Below the pieces are notes generated by a model that was not told where the DNA came from, made no database searches, and was given only the letters and a program-made list of their open reading frames with translations. This document shows positions 44,965 through 53,675 of a stretch of DNA of 64,000 nt, piece by piece (within the stretch, counting starts at the first letter, position 1; every line of letters starts with the position of its first letter). Origin of the DNA: Paenibacillus humicus NBRC 102415 (GTDB lineage: Bacteria; Bacillota; Bacilli; Paenibacillales; Paenibacillaceae). The stretch is taken from contig NZ_BIMD01000006.1 in the NCBI RefSeq assembly GCF_004000905.1, positions 110,511 through 174,510 of the forward strand, written 5' to 3'. The position numbers and the translations under genes are program-made.

Positions 44965-45324
44965 ATGCCCATGCAGCTATCGACCGAATTAGGTAAAATT
45001 TTTGTAACTGACGATGTCATCGCCGTCATTGCGGGATCTGCGGCGCTCGAATGCTACGGGCTTGTCGGCATGGCCTCGCGCAAGCAGCTCAAGGACGGCA
45101 TCGCCGAGCTGCTCAAGAGGGACAACCTTTCCCGCGGAGTGGAAGTGCGGCGCGAAAACGAAGAATTTCATATCGATTTGCATATCATTGTAAGCTACGG
45201 CACCCGGATTTCCGAGGTCGCCCATAATATCCAGACCAAAGTCAAATACGTGCTGAACGAAGTGATCGGCCTGAGGGTAGACCATGTCCATATTTTTGTC
45301 CAGGGCGTGCGGGTCATCAGTTAG
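44965..45324 (+). CDS. yloU: Asp23/Gls24 family protein YloU
   Basis: This 119-residue Asp23-family protein (LGKIFVTDDVIAVIAGSAALECYGLVGM...HIDLHIIVSYGTRISEVAHNIQ) is paired with fakA in nearly all Firmicutes. A link to fatty-acid or envelope metabolism is suspected from that pairing; its biochemistry is unknown. GAAGGAGTG precedes the ATG. It ends 18 bases before fakA. A paralog lies at 8140. Confidence 0.93.
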   Translation: MPMQLSTELGKIFVTDDVIAVIAGSAALECYGLVGMASRKQLKDGIAELLKRDNLSRGVEVRRENEEFHIDLHIIVSYGTRISEVAHNIQTKVKYVLNEVIGLRVDHVHIFVQGVRVIS

Positions 45325-45342
45325 TGGAAGGGGAAATTTTGC

Positions 45343-47151
45343 TTGGGAAAGCGCTTTATTAACGGTTCGGACTTCGCCGGTATGGTTTTGCTCGGTGCGG
45401 AGAATTTGCAGCGGGGCGCGGAACGCGTCAACGCTTTGAATGTATTCCCCGTTCCCGACGGCGATACGGGTACGAATATGAACTTGACGATGGCTTCCGG
45501 AGTGCGGGAGCTGCAGAATAAGAAATCGGACTCGGTGGGCCGTACGGCCGAGGCTTTGTCCAAAGGCCTGCTGATGGGCGCCCGAGGCAATTCCGGGGTC
45601 ATTCTGTCCCAGCTTTTCCGCGGAACCGCAAAAGCGCTGGCCGGCCTGGACGAGGCAGGGCCGGTGCAATTCGCCGCCGCCCTGCAGCAAGGAGTGGACA
45701 TGGCCTACAAGGCTGTCGTGAAGCCGGTCGAAGGCACGATCCTGACCGTCGCCAGGGAGACGGCCCGCCATGCCCAGACGGCAGCCCGCCGCACGGACGA
45801 CATGGAATCCCTGATGAGGGAGGTGCTGTCTCAGGCCGAAGAGACGCTGCGGCGCACGCAGGAGATGCTTCCGGTGCTGAAGCAGGTCGGCGTCGTCGAT
45901 TCCGGCGGCCAAGGGCTGGTGCTCATCTACGAGGGCTTTTTGGCCTACTTTGTCGAGAACCGGCTGCCTGTTCTTTCGGAAGCCGCCCCGATCGAGGCCT
46001 TCCGCGAGCATGGCCGCTCCTCCGATCCCCTGCCGGTCTATTCTGCAAGTCAGCAGCCGGCAAGCCGCCCTGGAGCCAAAGCCCAGGCACGGCTTTCGAC
46101 AAGCGAGATCGAATTTTTCTACGACATGGAATTCTTCATCAAGCCCAAGCTTGCGCTGCCGGGAGCTCCGGCCTTCGATGAAGAAGGCTATCGGCAGCAG
46201 CTGGCGAAGGACGGCGACTCCATTCTGGTCATCGCCGAAGACGACCTTATCAAGGTCCACGTCCACTCCCGCCGCCCAGGAGATGTGCTGAATCTGTCCC
46301 TTCCATACGGCGAGCTGACGGATTTCCATATCCTCAACATGAGGGAGCAGCACCGGGAGCTGCTCGGCGAGGATGCTTTCAACGAAGCGGTGCGCGGTCT
46401 GGACATGGCTTCGGACGAGGCGCTTGCCGTGGCGGAAGTGCTGGCGGGATCGGCTTCCGCTCTGCAGACGCCTCCGGAATCCGTTCATGAATGGGCTCCT
46501 TACGGCATTATCGCCGTCGCGATCGGAGACGGCATCTCCGGCATCTTTCTCGACAACAACGTCGATGTCGTGCTGTCCGGGGGACAGACGATGAATCCGA
46601 GCACCGAGGATTTCGTCAACGCGATCGAAGCGCTGCCGGCCGAGCATATTTACCTGCTCCCGAACAACAGCAACATCATTCTCGCCGCGGAGCAGGCAGC
46701 CGAGCTGTCCGGCCGCAGCGTCAGCGTCATTCCGACCCGTACGGTGCCGCAAGGCCTCGCGGCGGTGCTCGCTTTCAAGGAGAACGAAACGCCGGAGCGC
46801 AACAACGCCCTGATGGCCGGCGCGGCCAAGGCCGTACGGTCGGGGAGCGTCACGCAAGCTGTCCGCAACACCGAGATCGACGGCGTGGAAGTCCGCGAGG
46901 GCGATTACATCGGCATCTTCGAGAAGGCGATCGTCGTCTCGGAGCCGTCGCTCCTGGAGTCCTGCAAGGGGCTTGTCGGACGCCTGCTGGCGGATGGCGG
47001 CGACCTGCTGACCATCCTGACGGGAGAAGGCTCCACGGAAGAAGGCACGGAGGAGCTGGCGGCCTGGATCGCCGATGCCCATCCGGATGTCGAGCTTGAA
47101 GTGCATGAAGGCGGACAACCGCTTTACCCTTATTTGTTTGCCCTGGAATAA
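45343..47151 (+). CDS. fakA: Fatty acid kinase catalytic subunit FakA (YloV, DAK1-like)
   Basis: This 602-residue protein is of the DhaL/DegV-associated kinase family. The N-terminal DhaL-like domain (~1-200) carries NVFPVPDGDTGTNMNLT and GARGNSGVILSQ, the ATP/Mg2+ site. A middle domain (~270-360) and C-terminal domain (~400-600; LPNNSNIILAAEQAA) follow. FakA phosphorylates exogenous fatty acids held by FakB (DegV) proteins for phospholipid synthesis. A degV gene follows directly. The start is TTG with GGAAGGGGA upstream. Confidence 0.93.
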   Translation: MGKRFINGSDFAGMVLLGAENLQRGAERVNALNVFPVPDGDTGTNMNLTMASGVRELQNKKSDSVGRTAEALSKGLLMGARGNSGVILSQLFRGTAKALAGLDEAGPVQFAAALQQGVDMAYKAVVKPVEGTILTVARETARHAQTAARRTDDMESLMREVLSQAEETLRRTQEMLPVLKQVGVVDSGGQGLVLIYEGFLAYFVENRLPVLSEAAPIEAFREHGRSSDPLPVYSASQQPASRPGAKAQARLSTSEIEFFYDMEFFIKPKLALPGAPAFDEEGYRQQLAKDGDSILVIAEDDLIKVHVHSRRPGDVLNLSLPYGELTDFHILNMREQHRELLGEDAFNEAVRGLDMASDEALAVAEVLAGSASALQTPPESVHEWAPYGIIAVAIGDGISGIFLDNNVDVVLSGGQTMNPSTEDFVNAIEALPAEHIYLLPNNSNIILAAEQAAELSGRSVSVIPTRTVPQGLAAVLAFKENETPERNNALMAGAAKAVRSGSVTQAVRNTEIDGVEVREGDYIGIFEKAIVVSEPSLLESCKGLVGRLLADGGDLLTILTGEGSTEEGTEELAAWIADAHPDVELEVHEGGQPLYPYLFALE

Positions 47152-47229
47152 CGGGGATACCGGCTGGAGGAAGGTTGCAACGGAATCGTCCTCCAGCCGA
47201 ACAGCAGCAGTCCGTGGAGGTTGACGTAA

Positions 47230-48087
47230 ATGACGACGAAGGTTCGGATAGTAACCGACAGTACAGCGGATATTCCGCGCGAAGTCCGGGAGCGGCTGAA
47301 CATCGAGATGGTGCCGCTGCAGGTGCTCTTTGGAACGGAATCCTACCTGGATTCCGTAACGCTCCAGGCCGATGAATTCTACGAGAAGCTGGAGAAATTC
47401 AGCGGGCTGCCGACGACATCGCAGCCTTCCCCGTCCGAATTCATGGCCGTATACGAGAGGATTCTGGATGAATCTCCGGATGCGCCGATCATCTCCATCC
47501 ATCTGTCCTCCCAGTTCAGCGGCACCTTCCAATCCGCTCTGCTTGCTCAATCGCTGATCGAGAGAGAGGCCGACATTACGGCCGTCGACTCCAAGTCGGC
47601 TTCCTACGGCAACGGCATGCTGGTCGTGAAGGCTGCCGAGATGGCCGAGGCCGGCGCGTCCAAGGAGGAGATTCTGGACGAAGTGTACCGGATGCGCAAG
47701 GAGACAGGGCTTTATTTCCTCGTGGATACGCTGGAATACCTTCAAAAAGGCGGACGGATCGGCAAAGCCTCGGCATTTTTCGGATCCATTCTCAATATCA
47801 AGCCGATTCTGTCCATCGATGACGAAGGCTCCATCACGCCTGTGGACAAGGTTCGAGGCACCAAAAAAGCCGTTCAGCGCGTCGTTGACCTGCTGAAGGA
47901 ACAATTCGGCGACGATCCTGTGGCGGTCCACTTCGCCTGGGGATACCAAAGAGGCTCCGCACTCGATCTGTATGAAGCGATCAACGCTTCGTTCCAGATC
48001 CGCCATACGACCACCACAACGCTCGGTCCTGTCATCGGCGCCCATGTAGGCCCAGGTACCGCAGCGGTGTTCATGCAGAGAGCATGA
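47230..48087 (+). CDS. DegV-family fatty acid-binding protein (FakB-like)
   Basis: This 285-residue DegV protein binds a fatty acid and presents its carboxylate to FakA. Typical parts: IVTDSTADIPREV at the start, GLPTTSQPSPSEF, SIHLSSQFSGTFQSA, VDTLEYLQKGGRIG and IKPILSIDDEG. The adjacent fakA strongly supports the FakB role. Fatty-acid preference cannot be told. GTGGAGGTTGACG precedes the ATG. It overlaps recG by four bases. Confidence 0.92.
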   Translation: MTTKVRIVTDSTADIPREVRERLNIEMVPLQVLFGTESYLDSVTLQADEFYEKLEKFSGLPTTSQPSPSEFMAVYERILDESPDAPIISIHLSSQFSGTFQSALLAQSLIEREADITAVDSKSASYGNGMLVVKAAEMAEAGASKEEILDEVYRMRKETGLYFLVDTLEYLQKGGRIGKASAFFGSILNIKPILSIDDEGSITPVDKVRGTKKAVQRVVDLLKEQFGDDPVAVHFAWGYQRGSALDLYEAINASFQIRHTTTTTLGPVIGAHVGPGTAAVFMQRA

Positions 48088-50150
48088 CCCATAATTCTCT
48101 TGCCCGGCTGGAAGAAATTCCGCTGAGGCAGATCAAAGGCGTGAGCGCTCCGAAGGAGCAGGAGCTTCACGCCTTTGGCATCTATACGGCAGCCGATCTG
48201 TTGAACTATTTTCCTTTCCGCTACGAGGATTATCGTCTCCGTTCCCTGGGAGAGGCGAAGGACGGCGAGAAGATCACCGTTCAGGGCGTCATCCGGGGGC
48301 TGCCGATGGTCGCCCGCTTCGGCAAGGGAAAAGCCCGCATCACCTGCAAGGCCGAGGTGGACGGGCAGCTGGTGACGGCCGTCTGGTTCAACCGGATGTT
48401 CCTCAAGGACCAGCTGACGCTGAGCCGTGAAATTACGCTCACGGGCAAATGGGATGCCCGCCGGATGCAGCTGACGGTGACCGATTCGGAATTTCCCGAC
48501 AAGGGAGTCGCCAAAACAGGCACTCTGCAGCCGGTCTATTCGGTCGGAGGCGGGATAACGCAGGCATGGATGCGCAAGACGATCGGACAAGCGCTGGCTC
48601 AATACGGCAGCCTTCTGGAGGAGAACCTCCCGGAGAGGCTCGTGGCGAAGTACAAGCTCATGCCGAGAGCCGAAGCGGTGCTGCATATCCATCATCCCGA
48701 GCATCCGAAGGATGGGCAGGGAGCGCGCAGAAGGCTCGTCTACGAGGAGCTGTTCTTCTTCCAGCTCAAGCTGCAGGCATACCGGATGCTGAACCGCCGC
48801 CGCGCGGACGGCATCGTCCACCGGGTCGATCCGGAGGTCATCCGTCAGTTCGCGGCATCGCTGCCGTTCGAGCTGACGGATGCCCAGAAGAAGGTCGTCA
48901 ATGAGATTCTTGCCGACATGCGCCAGCCCCATGCGATGAACCGGCTGCTGCAGGGCGACGTCGGCGCGGGCAAGACGGTCGTCGCCGCCATCGCTTTGCT
49001 TGCGGCCGTCAAGGCCGGGCATCAGGGAGCGCTCATGGTGCCGACGGAAATATTGGCGGAGCAGCATATGAGGTCTCTGACGAGGCTGTACGAATCGGCA
49101 GGCGTCCAGACCGGGCTGCTTACCGGCAGCGTAGGGGAGCGCAAGCGCCGCGATCTGCTCGCCGGGCTGCAGATGGGGCTCATCGACGTGCTGATCGGGA
49201 CGCATGCGCTGATCCAGGACGACGTCGTCTTCCGCTCGCTTGGGCTCGTCGTCACGGATGAGCAGCATCGGTTCGGAGTCAATCAGCGCAGCGTGCTCAG
49301 GCGCAAGGGGCCGAGTCCGGATGTGCTGACGATGACGGCGACGCCGATTCCGCGCACGCTCGCCATAACGGCGTTCGGCGACATGGACGTGTCCACGATC
49401 AAGGAACGCCCGAAGGGCCGCATTCCGATCAAGACCTATTGGGTCAAACATGCCATGATGGACCGGGTGTTCGGCTTCATCCGCAGGGAGACGGCGGAGG
49501 GACGGCAGGCTTATGTCATCTGTCCGCTCATCGAGGAATCGGAGAAGCTGGACGTGCAGAATGCGATCGATCAGTTCGTGCAGCTGCAGCAGGCTTTCCC
49601 GGATTTAAAGGTCGGCCTGCTGCATGGCAGGATGACTACGGCCGAGAAGGATGAGGTCATGCGGGCGTTCGGCGAGAACGAGCTGCAGGTGCTCGTCGCG
49701 ACGACGGTCGTGGAGGTCGGTGTCGACGTTCCCAACGCGACGCTGATGATCATCATGGATGCGGAGCGCTTCGGCCTCTCGCAGCTGCATCAGCTGCGCG
49801 GCCGGGTAGGGCGCGGAGCCCATGCCTCTTTCTGCGTGCTCGTCGCGGATCCGAAGACCGAGACCGGCCGCGAGCGGATGGCCGTCATGCAGGAGACCGA
49901 CGACGGCTTCGAGGTGGCGCGGCGGGATCTGGAGCTGAGAGGTCCCGGCGATTTCTTCGGCACGAAGCAGAGCGGCCTGCCGGACTTCAAGCTGGCCGAT
50001 ATGGCCGCTGACTTCGCCGTGCTGGAGGCCGCGCGGGACGATGCGGCCGACATCGCCGCCGAGCCTGATTTCTGGACTGCGCCGGCCTATGCCGACATGC
50101 GTGCGATGCTTGCCAAGGATCCGATTTTCCAGGGAGCCCAGCTCGATTGA
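48084..50150 (+). CDS. recG: ATP-dependent DNA helicase RecG
   Basis: This 688-residue fork-remodelling helicase has an N-terminal wedge/OB domain (~1-250; IPLRQIKGVSAPKEQEL, NYFPFRYEDYR), Walker A GDVGAGKTVVAAI, DEQH box VTDEQHRFGVNQR, and motif VI LRGRVGRG with a C-terminal FFGTKQSGLPDF element. It converts stalled forks and branched recombination intermediates. The start overlaps degV (ATGA). In B. subtilis fapR-plsX follow; here a spoVIF-like gene does. Confidence 0.97.
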   Translation: MTHNSLARLEEIPLRQIKGVSAPKEQELHAFGIYTAADLLNYFPFRYEDYRLRSLGEAKDGEKITVQGVIRGLPMVARFGKGKARITCKAEVDGQLVTAVWFNRMFLKDQLTLSREITLTGKWDARRMQLTVTDSEFPDKGVAKTGTLQPVYSVGGGITQAWMRKTIGQALAQYGSLLEENLPERLVAKYKLMPRAEAVLHIHHPEHPKDGQGARRRLVYEELFFFQLKLQAYRMLNRRRADGIVHRVDPEVIRQFAASLPFELTDAQKKVVNEILADMRQPHAMNRLLQGDVGAGKTVVAAIALLAAVKAGHQGALMVPTEILAEQHMRSLTRLYESAGVQTGLLTGSVGERKRRDLLAGLQMGLIDVLIGTHALIQDDVVFRSLGLVVTDEQHRFGVNQRSVLRRKGPSPDVLTMTATPIPRTLAITAFGDMDVSTIKERPKGRIPIKTYWVKHAMMDRVFGFIRRETAEGRQAYVICPLIEESEKLDVQNAIDQFVQLQQAFPDLKVGLLHGRMTTAEKDEVMRAFGENELQVLVATTVVEVGVDVPNATLMIIMDAERFGLSQLHQLRGRVGRGAHASFCVLVADPKTETGRERMAVMQETDDGFEVARRDLELRGPGDFFGTKQSGLPDFKLADMAADFAVLEAARDDAADIAAEPDFWTAPAYADMRAMLAKDPIFQGAQLD

Positions 50151-50266
50151 GTCTTGGCGTTTTCGTCCTTGGAGCAGCAGCTGCCAAGGATCCGATGTTT
50201 CATGATGCAGCTCTAGGGCGGAACATCGACATCGGTGCCATGCCATTCTTGTCCCATCCGGGTCCT

Positions 50267-50301
50267 GCCCCGCAGCTGCTTGCCGGCTGCGGGGCGTTTT
50301 T
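50267..50301 (+). terminator. Terminator after recG
   Basis: A 10-bp stem GCCCCGCAGC / GCTGCGGGGC (50267-50276 and 50286-50295), followed by GTTTTT. Confidence 0.9.
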
Positions 50302-50335
50302 GCCTCCCGTGCGCATATTTCGGCTATGTCAGGAA

Positions 50336-50362
50336 ACTCTCGGATGGGCCCGGCATAGGATA
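50336..50362 (+). promoter_or_regulatory. Sigma-K type promoter of the spoVIF-like gene
   Basis: AC at 50336-50337, a 16-base spacer and CATAGGATA at 50354-50362. This matches the mother-cell sigma-K pattern AC-N16-CATAnnnTA. It lies 54 bases before the start codon. Confidence 0.6.
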
Positions 50363-50416
50363 ACATCGGTGGTTTTGGGATGTTGCCCGACCAAATCGAT
50401 GGAGGTGCCTGGCTGC

Positions 50417-50704
50417 ATGAGCTACGTAAAGTACGGGATACGGCCCGAATTCGTGGAACGAGTCAAGCTGAAGCTGAAAAATCCGGCAGTGAAGGATCGC
50501 ATCAAGCTGCTTGTGAACGGAATTACGAAGTACGATCTGGCCGACCGCGCCAAAGTGAAAAAGCTGGTCCGCAACGGTGCCAGCATCCTGCAGGAAAAGC
50601 TGACGGATACTCAGGAGGAGCAGCTGGTGCAGTTCGTGCTGAGCCTCAAGATCGATCCGAACAATACGTTCCACCTCATCAAGCTATGGGGAATGTTTCG
50701 CTGA
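50417..50704 (+). CDS. spoVIF: Stage VI sporulation protein F-like
   Basis: This 95-residue helical protein (VKDRIKLLVNGITKYDLADRAKVKKLV..., ending IDPNNTFHLIKLWGMFR) resembles Paenibacillus proteins annotated as SpoVIF. In B. subtilis SpoVIF is needed for proper coat assembly and spore resistance. GGAGGTG lies nine bases before the ATG. The gene has its own terminators on both sides, and the sigma-K-like promoter fits a late mother-cell role. The name rests on recalled similarity and context. Confidence 0.7.
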   Translation: MSYVKYGIRPEFVERVKLKLKNPAVKDRIKLLVNGITKYDLADRAKVKKLVRNGASILQEKLTDTQEEQLVQFVLSLKIDPNNTFHLIKLWGMFR

Positions 50705-50818
50705 TCGGGACGAAGCGCCCGTACCTTCCGGCAATCCGCTCCGTCATTGCATGGATGCCGCTTGGGCGTTGGGAATATAGACACGAGCGCATTTTGGCCG
50801 GCAGCGGCAAGGGAAAAG

Positions 50819-50860
50819 CGTTGAATTTCGGGCGGAACACCCGGCATTCAGCGTTTTTTT
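50819..50860 (+). terminator. Terminator after the spoVIF-like gene
   Basis: Outer stem CGTTGAAT / ATTCAGCG (one G-U pair), inner CGGG / CCCG, then seven T (50854-50860). Confidence 0.85.
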
Positions 50861-50914
50861 GTGCTTGAAGAGCTCGCATAAGCATTCCTGATGACTGGCA
50901 TAGAGGATCTGAAT

Positions 50915-50943
50915 TTCACATCTCTCCCCGACTGTCCTATAGT
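50915..50943 (+). promoter_or_regulatory. Candidate sigma-A promoter of the YeiH-type gene
   Basis: TTCACA (50915-50920), a 17-base spacer and TATAGT (50938-50943), 31 bases before the start. Confidence 0.55.
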
Positions 50944-50974
50944 GAAGTCAACAACAGGACGGAAGGTGAACGGT

Positions 50975-52033
50975 TTGACACAGGTTCAGGTACAGATACA
51001 GGCGGCATTCAAGCAGCTGCCCGGAAACAAGGGGTTCGCCTTCGGGCTTTTCCTGACGGCTACGCTGGCGGCTGCGGCGAAAATGATCGCCGAGCTGCCG
51101 GGATTCCAGGTATTCGGTCCGCTGGTGCTGGCTATCGTGCTTGGCATGGCCTACCGGCATTTTGCGGGAGGAGTGCCGGCGGCGGCAGGGGCGGGCATCT
51201 CGTTCGCCTCGAAGACGCTGCTGCGGGCGGGCATCGTCCTGCTCGGCATGAGGCTGAATCTCGGCGACATCGTGTCGGCCGGCCCCCGGGTGCTCGCGAT
51301 CGACATCATCCATATCGCGGTGACGATTCCATTCGTAGCCTGGATCGCTTCACGTCTGGGCACGAGCCGGAATCTGGGACTGCTCACCGCCTGCGGAACC
51401 GCTATCTGCGGCGCGGCGGCAGTCGCGGCCATATCGCCGCAGCTCAAGGCCAAGGAGGAGGAGACGGCTGCGGCTGCAGCCGTCGTCGCAATTCTCGGCA
51501 CCATCTTTACGCTGCTCTACACGCTGCTCTATCCGGTGCTTGGAATGAGCGCTTCAGGATACGGAATCTTCTCCGGCTCGACGCTGCACGAGGTCGCCCA
51601 TGTGCTGGCCGCTGCAGCTCCGGGCGGACGCGAGGCGGTCGACATGGCTGTCGTCGTCAAGCTTGCCCGCGTGGCGATGCTGGTTCCGGTCGCGCTGCTG
51701 CTCGGCATGTGGTCGGCCAGGAAAAGCCGCAAGAGCGGCATAGACGGAACGGCGACAAAAACGCCCGTTGCGATACCATGGTTTATTTTCGGATTTCTGG
51801 CCGTCAGCGCCATCCATACGACAGGATTGGTTCCGGAGGAAGCCGCTTCCGCTCTTGTCACGGCGGCTTACCTGCTGATCGCCATGGCGATGGCGGGGCT
51901 CGGACTGGGCGTAGACGTCAAGATGTTCAGGCGGCTTGGACCAAAGGCCTTCGCGGCGGGGCTTGCCGGCTCGGTGCTGCTGACGGCGATCGGTTTCGGC
52001 CTGGTCCATCTGCTCGGGCTCGCGCAGGGCTGA
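50975..52033 (+). CDS. YeiH-family (UPF0324) membrane transporter
   Basis: This 352-residue protein has about ten to eleven hydrophobic segments. Its conserved glycine-rich parts (GPLVLAIVLGMAYR, LRAGIVLLGMRLNLGDI, ACGTAICGAAAVAAISP, STLHEVAHVLAAA) are typical of the YeiH family of putative sulfate or sulfonate exporters; the substrate is not proven. The TTG at 50975 is chosen for GGAAGGTGAA seven bases upstream and family length; a GTG three codons earlier is also possible. YeiH genes are often near a LysR regulator, but the one here is 33 kb away. Confidence 0.85.
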   Translation: MTQVQVQIQAAFKQLPGNKGFAFGLFLTATLAAAAKMIAELPGFQVFGPLVLAIVLGMAYRHFAGGVPAAAGAGISFASKTLLRAGIVLLGMRLNLGDIVSAGPRVLAIDIIHIAVTIPFVAWIASRLGTSRNLGLLTACGTAICGAAAVAAISPQLKAKEEETAAAAAVVAILGTIFTLLYTLLYPVLGMSASGYGIFSGSTLHEVAHVLAAAAPGGREAVDMAVVVKLARVAMLVPVALLLGMWSARKSRKSGIDGTATKTPVAIPWFIFGFLAVSAIHTTGLVPEEAASALVTAAYLLIAMAMAGLGLGVDVKMFRRLGPKAFAAGLAGSVLLTAIGFGLVHLLGLAQG

Positions 52034-52202
52034 GCCGGCGCTCCTCTAGGGCTGGACGCTGCATTGGCACAAGGATGGATAGAAGGGCGGCTTCGGTTCC
52101 GGGGGCCGCCTTTTGATTTGATTTTCATCTTGATGGTCAACCTATGAATGCGTCTCCATATTGCGCGTCAAGGTGTATAATGGGCGGTGGAGGTGTACAT
52201 AC

Positions 52203-52829
52203 ATGACATATATTGAAGATGGAGCCGTCGTTTTGTTTCAGGGCGACAGCATTACCGACGCCGGACGCGACCGCAGCCAGGGAGACAGCCTCGGTTCCGG
52301 TTATGCTCTGATGGCAGCAGCGCAGTTCGGAAGAAAGCACCCGACCAAGGACGTGAAGTTCCTCAACAGAGGCGTCGGGGGAGATCGCGTCGTCGACCTC
52401 GCCGGCCGGTGGGAGGAGGACTGCCTGGAGCTGCGCCCGTCCTGGCTGTCGGTCTATATCGGCATCAACGATACTTGGAGACGCTTCGACAGCGGCGTGC
52501 CGCTGAGCGCGGAAGAATACCGGGACACGTATCGTTCCATCCTGGAACGAGCGCTGGAGAAGAACGCTCCGAAGCTCATTCTGGTGGAGCCGTTCGTGCT
52601 GCCGGTAAATGAGGGACAGAAGGCGTGGCGCGAGGATCTGGATCCTAAGATCCAGGCCGTGCGCGAGCTTGCAGGAGAATACAAGGCCCTTTATGTACCG
52701 CTCGACGGCCTGTTCGCCCAAGCGGCGGCCGCGACAGGACCGGAATACTGGGCCCCGGACGGCGTCCATCCTTCCCCGGCGGGCAACGCGCTGATCGCCG
52801 AGGCCTGGCTGAATGCGGTGAAGGCGTAA
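52203..52829 (+). CDS. SGNH/GDSL-family esterase
   Basis: This 208-residue cytosolic hydrolase (no signal peptide) has the SGNH blocks: FQGDSITDAG (catalytic serine), GVGGDRV, YIGINDTW, and DGVHPSPAGN (catalytic Asp-His). Relatives deacetylate xylo-oligosaccharides or other acetylated sugars. GGAGGTG precedes ATG 52203. A TATAAT at 52176-52181 may be its -10 element. It is flanked by terminators and probably transcribed alone. Confidence 0.9.
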   Translation: MTYIEDGAVVLFQGDSITDAGRDRSQGDSLGSGYALMAAAQFGRKHPTKDVKFLNRGVGGDRVVDLAGRWEEDCLELRPSWLSVYIGINDTWRRFDSGVPLSAEEYRDTYRSILERALEKNAPKLILVEPFVLPVNEGQKAWREDLDPKIQAVRELAGEYKALYVPLDGLFAQAAAATGPEYWAPDGVHPSPAGNALIAEAWLNAVKA

Positions 52830-52955
52830 CTTTCTTTTCATGTGCGGAAAAGAAAAGAAAGATATTGGAGCGCAACTGCCGCAAGCACAGGCAGCGGCAG
52901 GCCATTCGGCTTGAGAGCGGAGCCGGACTCTGAATGCGGAACGCTCAACAACGAA

Positions 52956-52995
52956 CAGAAGCCCGCCGGAAGAGGCGGGCTTCTGCCTTTTCTTT
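52956..52995. terminator. Terminator between the SGNH esterase and a GNAT gene
   Basis: A 12-bp stem CAGAAGCCCGCC / GGCGGGCTTCTG (52956-52967 and 52974-52985) followed by CCTTTTCTTTT; it can serve both convergent genes. The rest of 52830-53050 holds nothing else evident. Confidence 0.85.
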
Positions 52996-53050
52996 TGCCT
53001 TGTCTGCCTGCAGGGAAGGCGGTCAAGGCCGCTTCTGCCGCAAGCCTGCA

Positions 53051-53500
53051 TCAGGCAAGCGGACGCAGCTTCTTCTTGAAGCCGGCTTCGCGGCGGAATC
53101 CGACCGATTCATAGAAGGCATGCGCTTCGCTGCGGTGGGCGCCGGATACGAGAATCATGTACGTGCATTGATGCGCGTTGGCGAAGCTTTCCAGATCCGC
53201 CATCAGCTTTCTTCCGACGCCGCCTCCCCGGCAATGGGCCGATACAACGACGTTCTCGATCAGCAAATAGGGGCGGAGGCCGCAGACGAGATCGGGGCAG
53301 AGGATGCCCATCGCCGTGCCGACGAGCCGCTCTCCGTCGGAGGCAACGGCTACCCGGATGCTGTCGTTGCCGGCCATGCGGTCCAGCCGCTCCGCCAGAG
53401 CCGCCGGATCGGTATCCGTCCCGGTCAGCTCCAGCAGCAATTCCGCCAGGGACGAGGCATCCGCAGGCACGGCGCTGCGCAGTTCGATCGAATTCAGCAT
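53051..53500 (-). CDS. GNAT-family N-acetyltransferase
   Basis: This ~149-residue acetyltransferase has the acetyl-CoA-binding segment VVSAHCRGGGVGRKLMADLE and the C-terminal AHAFYESVGFRREAGF. The substrate is unknown. ATG 53500 starts just before the conserved IELRSAVPADAS; an in-frame ATG at 53533 adds 11 residues. Neither has a strong ribosome binding site, so the start is uncertain. Confidence 0.85.
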   Translation of the reverse strand: MLNSIELRSAVPADASSLAELLLELTGTDTDPAALAERLDRMAGNDSIRVAVASDGERLVGTAMGILCPDLVCGLRPYLLIENVVVSAHCRGGGVGRKLMADLESFANAHQCTYMILVSGAHRSEAHAFYESVGFRREAGFKKKLRPLA

Positions 53501-53675
53501 CGTTGTCGAGGCCGCCTTTCTCAGTTGAAGCATCTTTCTACAGCATACCAAAATCGGCTTTATCCGTCTTGTCCCGAAGGAAGAAGCCGCTCTAAGCCGA
53601 ATAGAAGAGACGGAGAACGAGTAGCGGACATCGACTATGGTCCTATGAGCGCTTGTTTGGAGAGGAGAAGATGCC

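Noticed and set aside
44989..48045. A 1018-codon reverse frame opposite yloU, fakA and degV
   Set aside because: It covers three well-supported genes and gives a low-quality histidine/arginine/glutamine-rich product; it is a codon-bias artefact.
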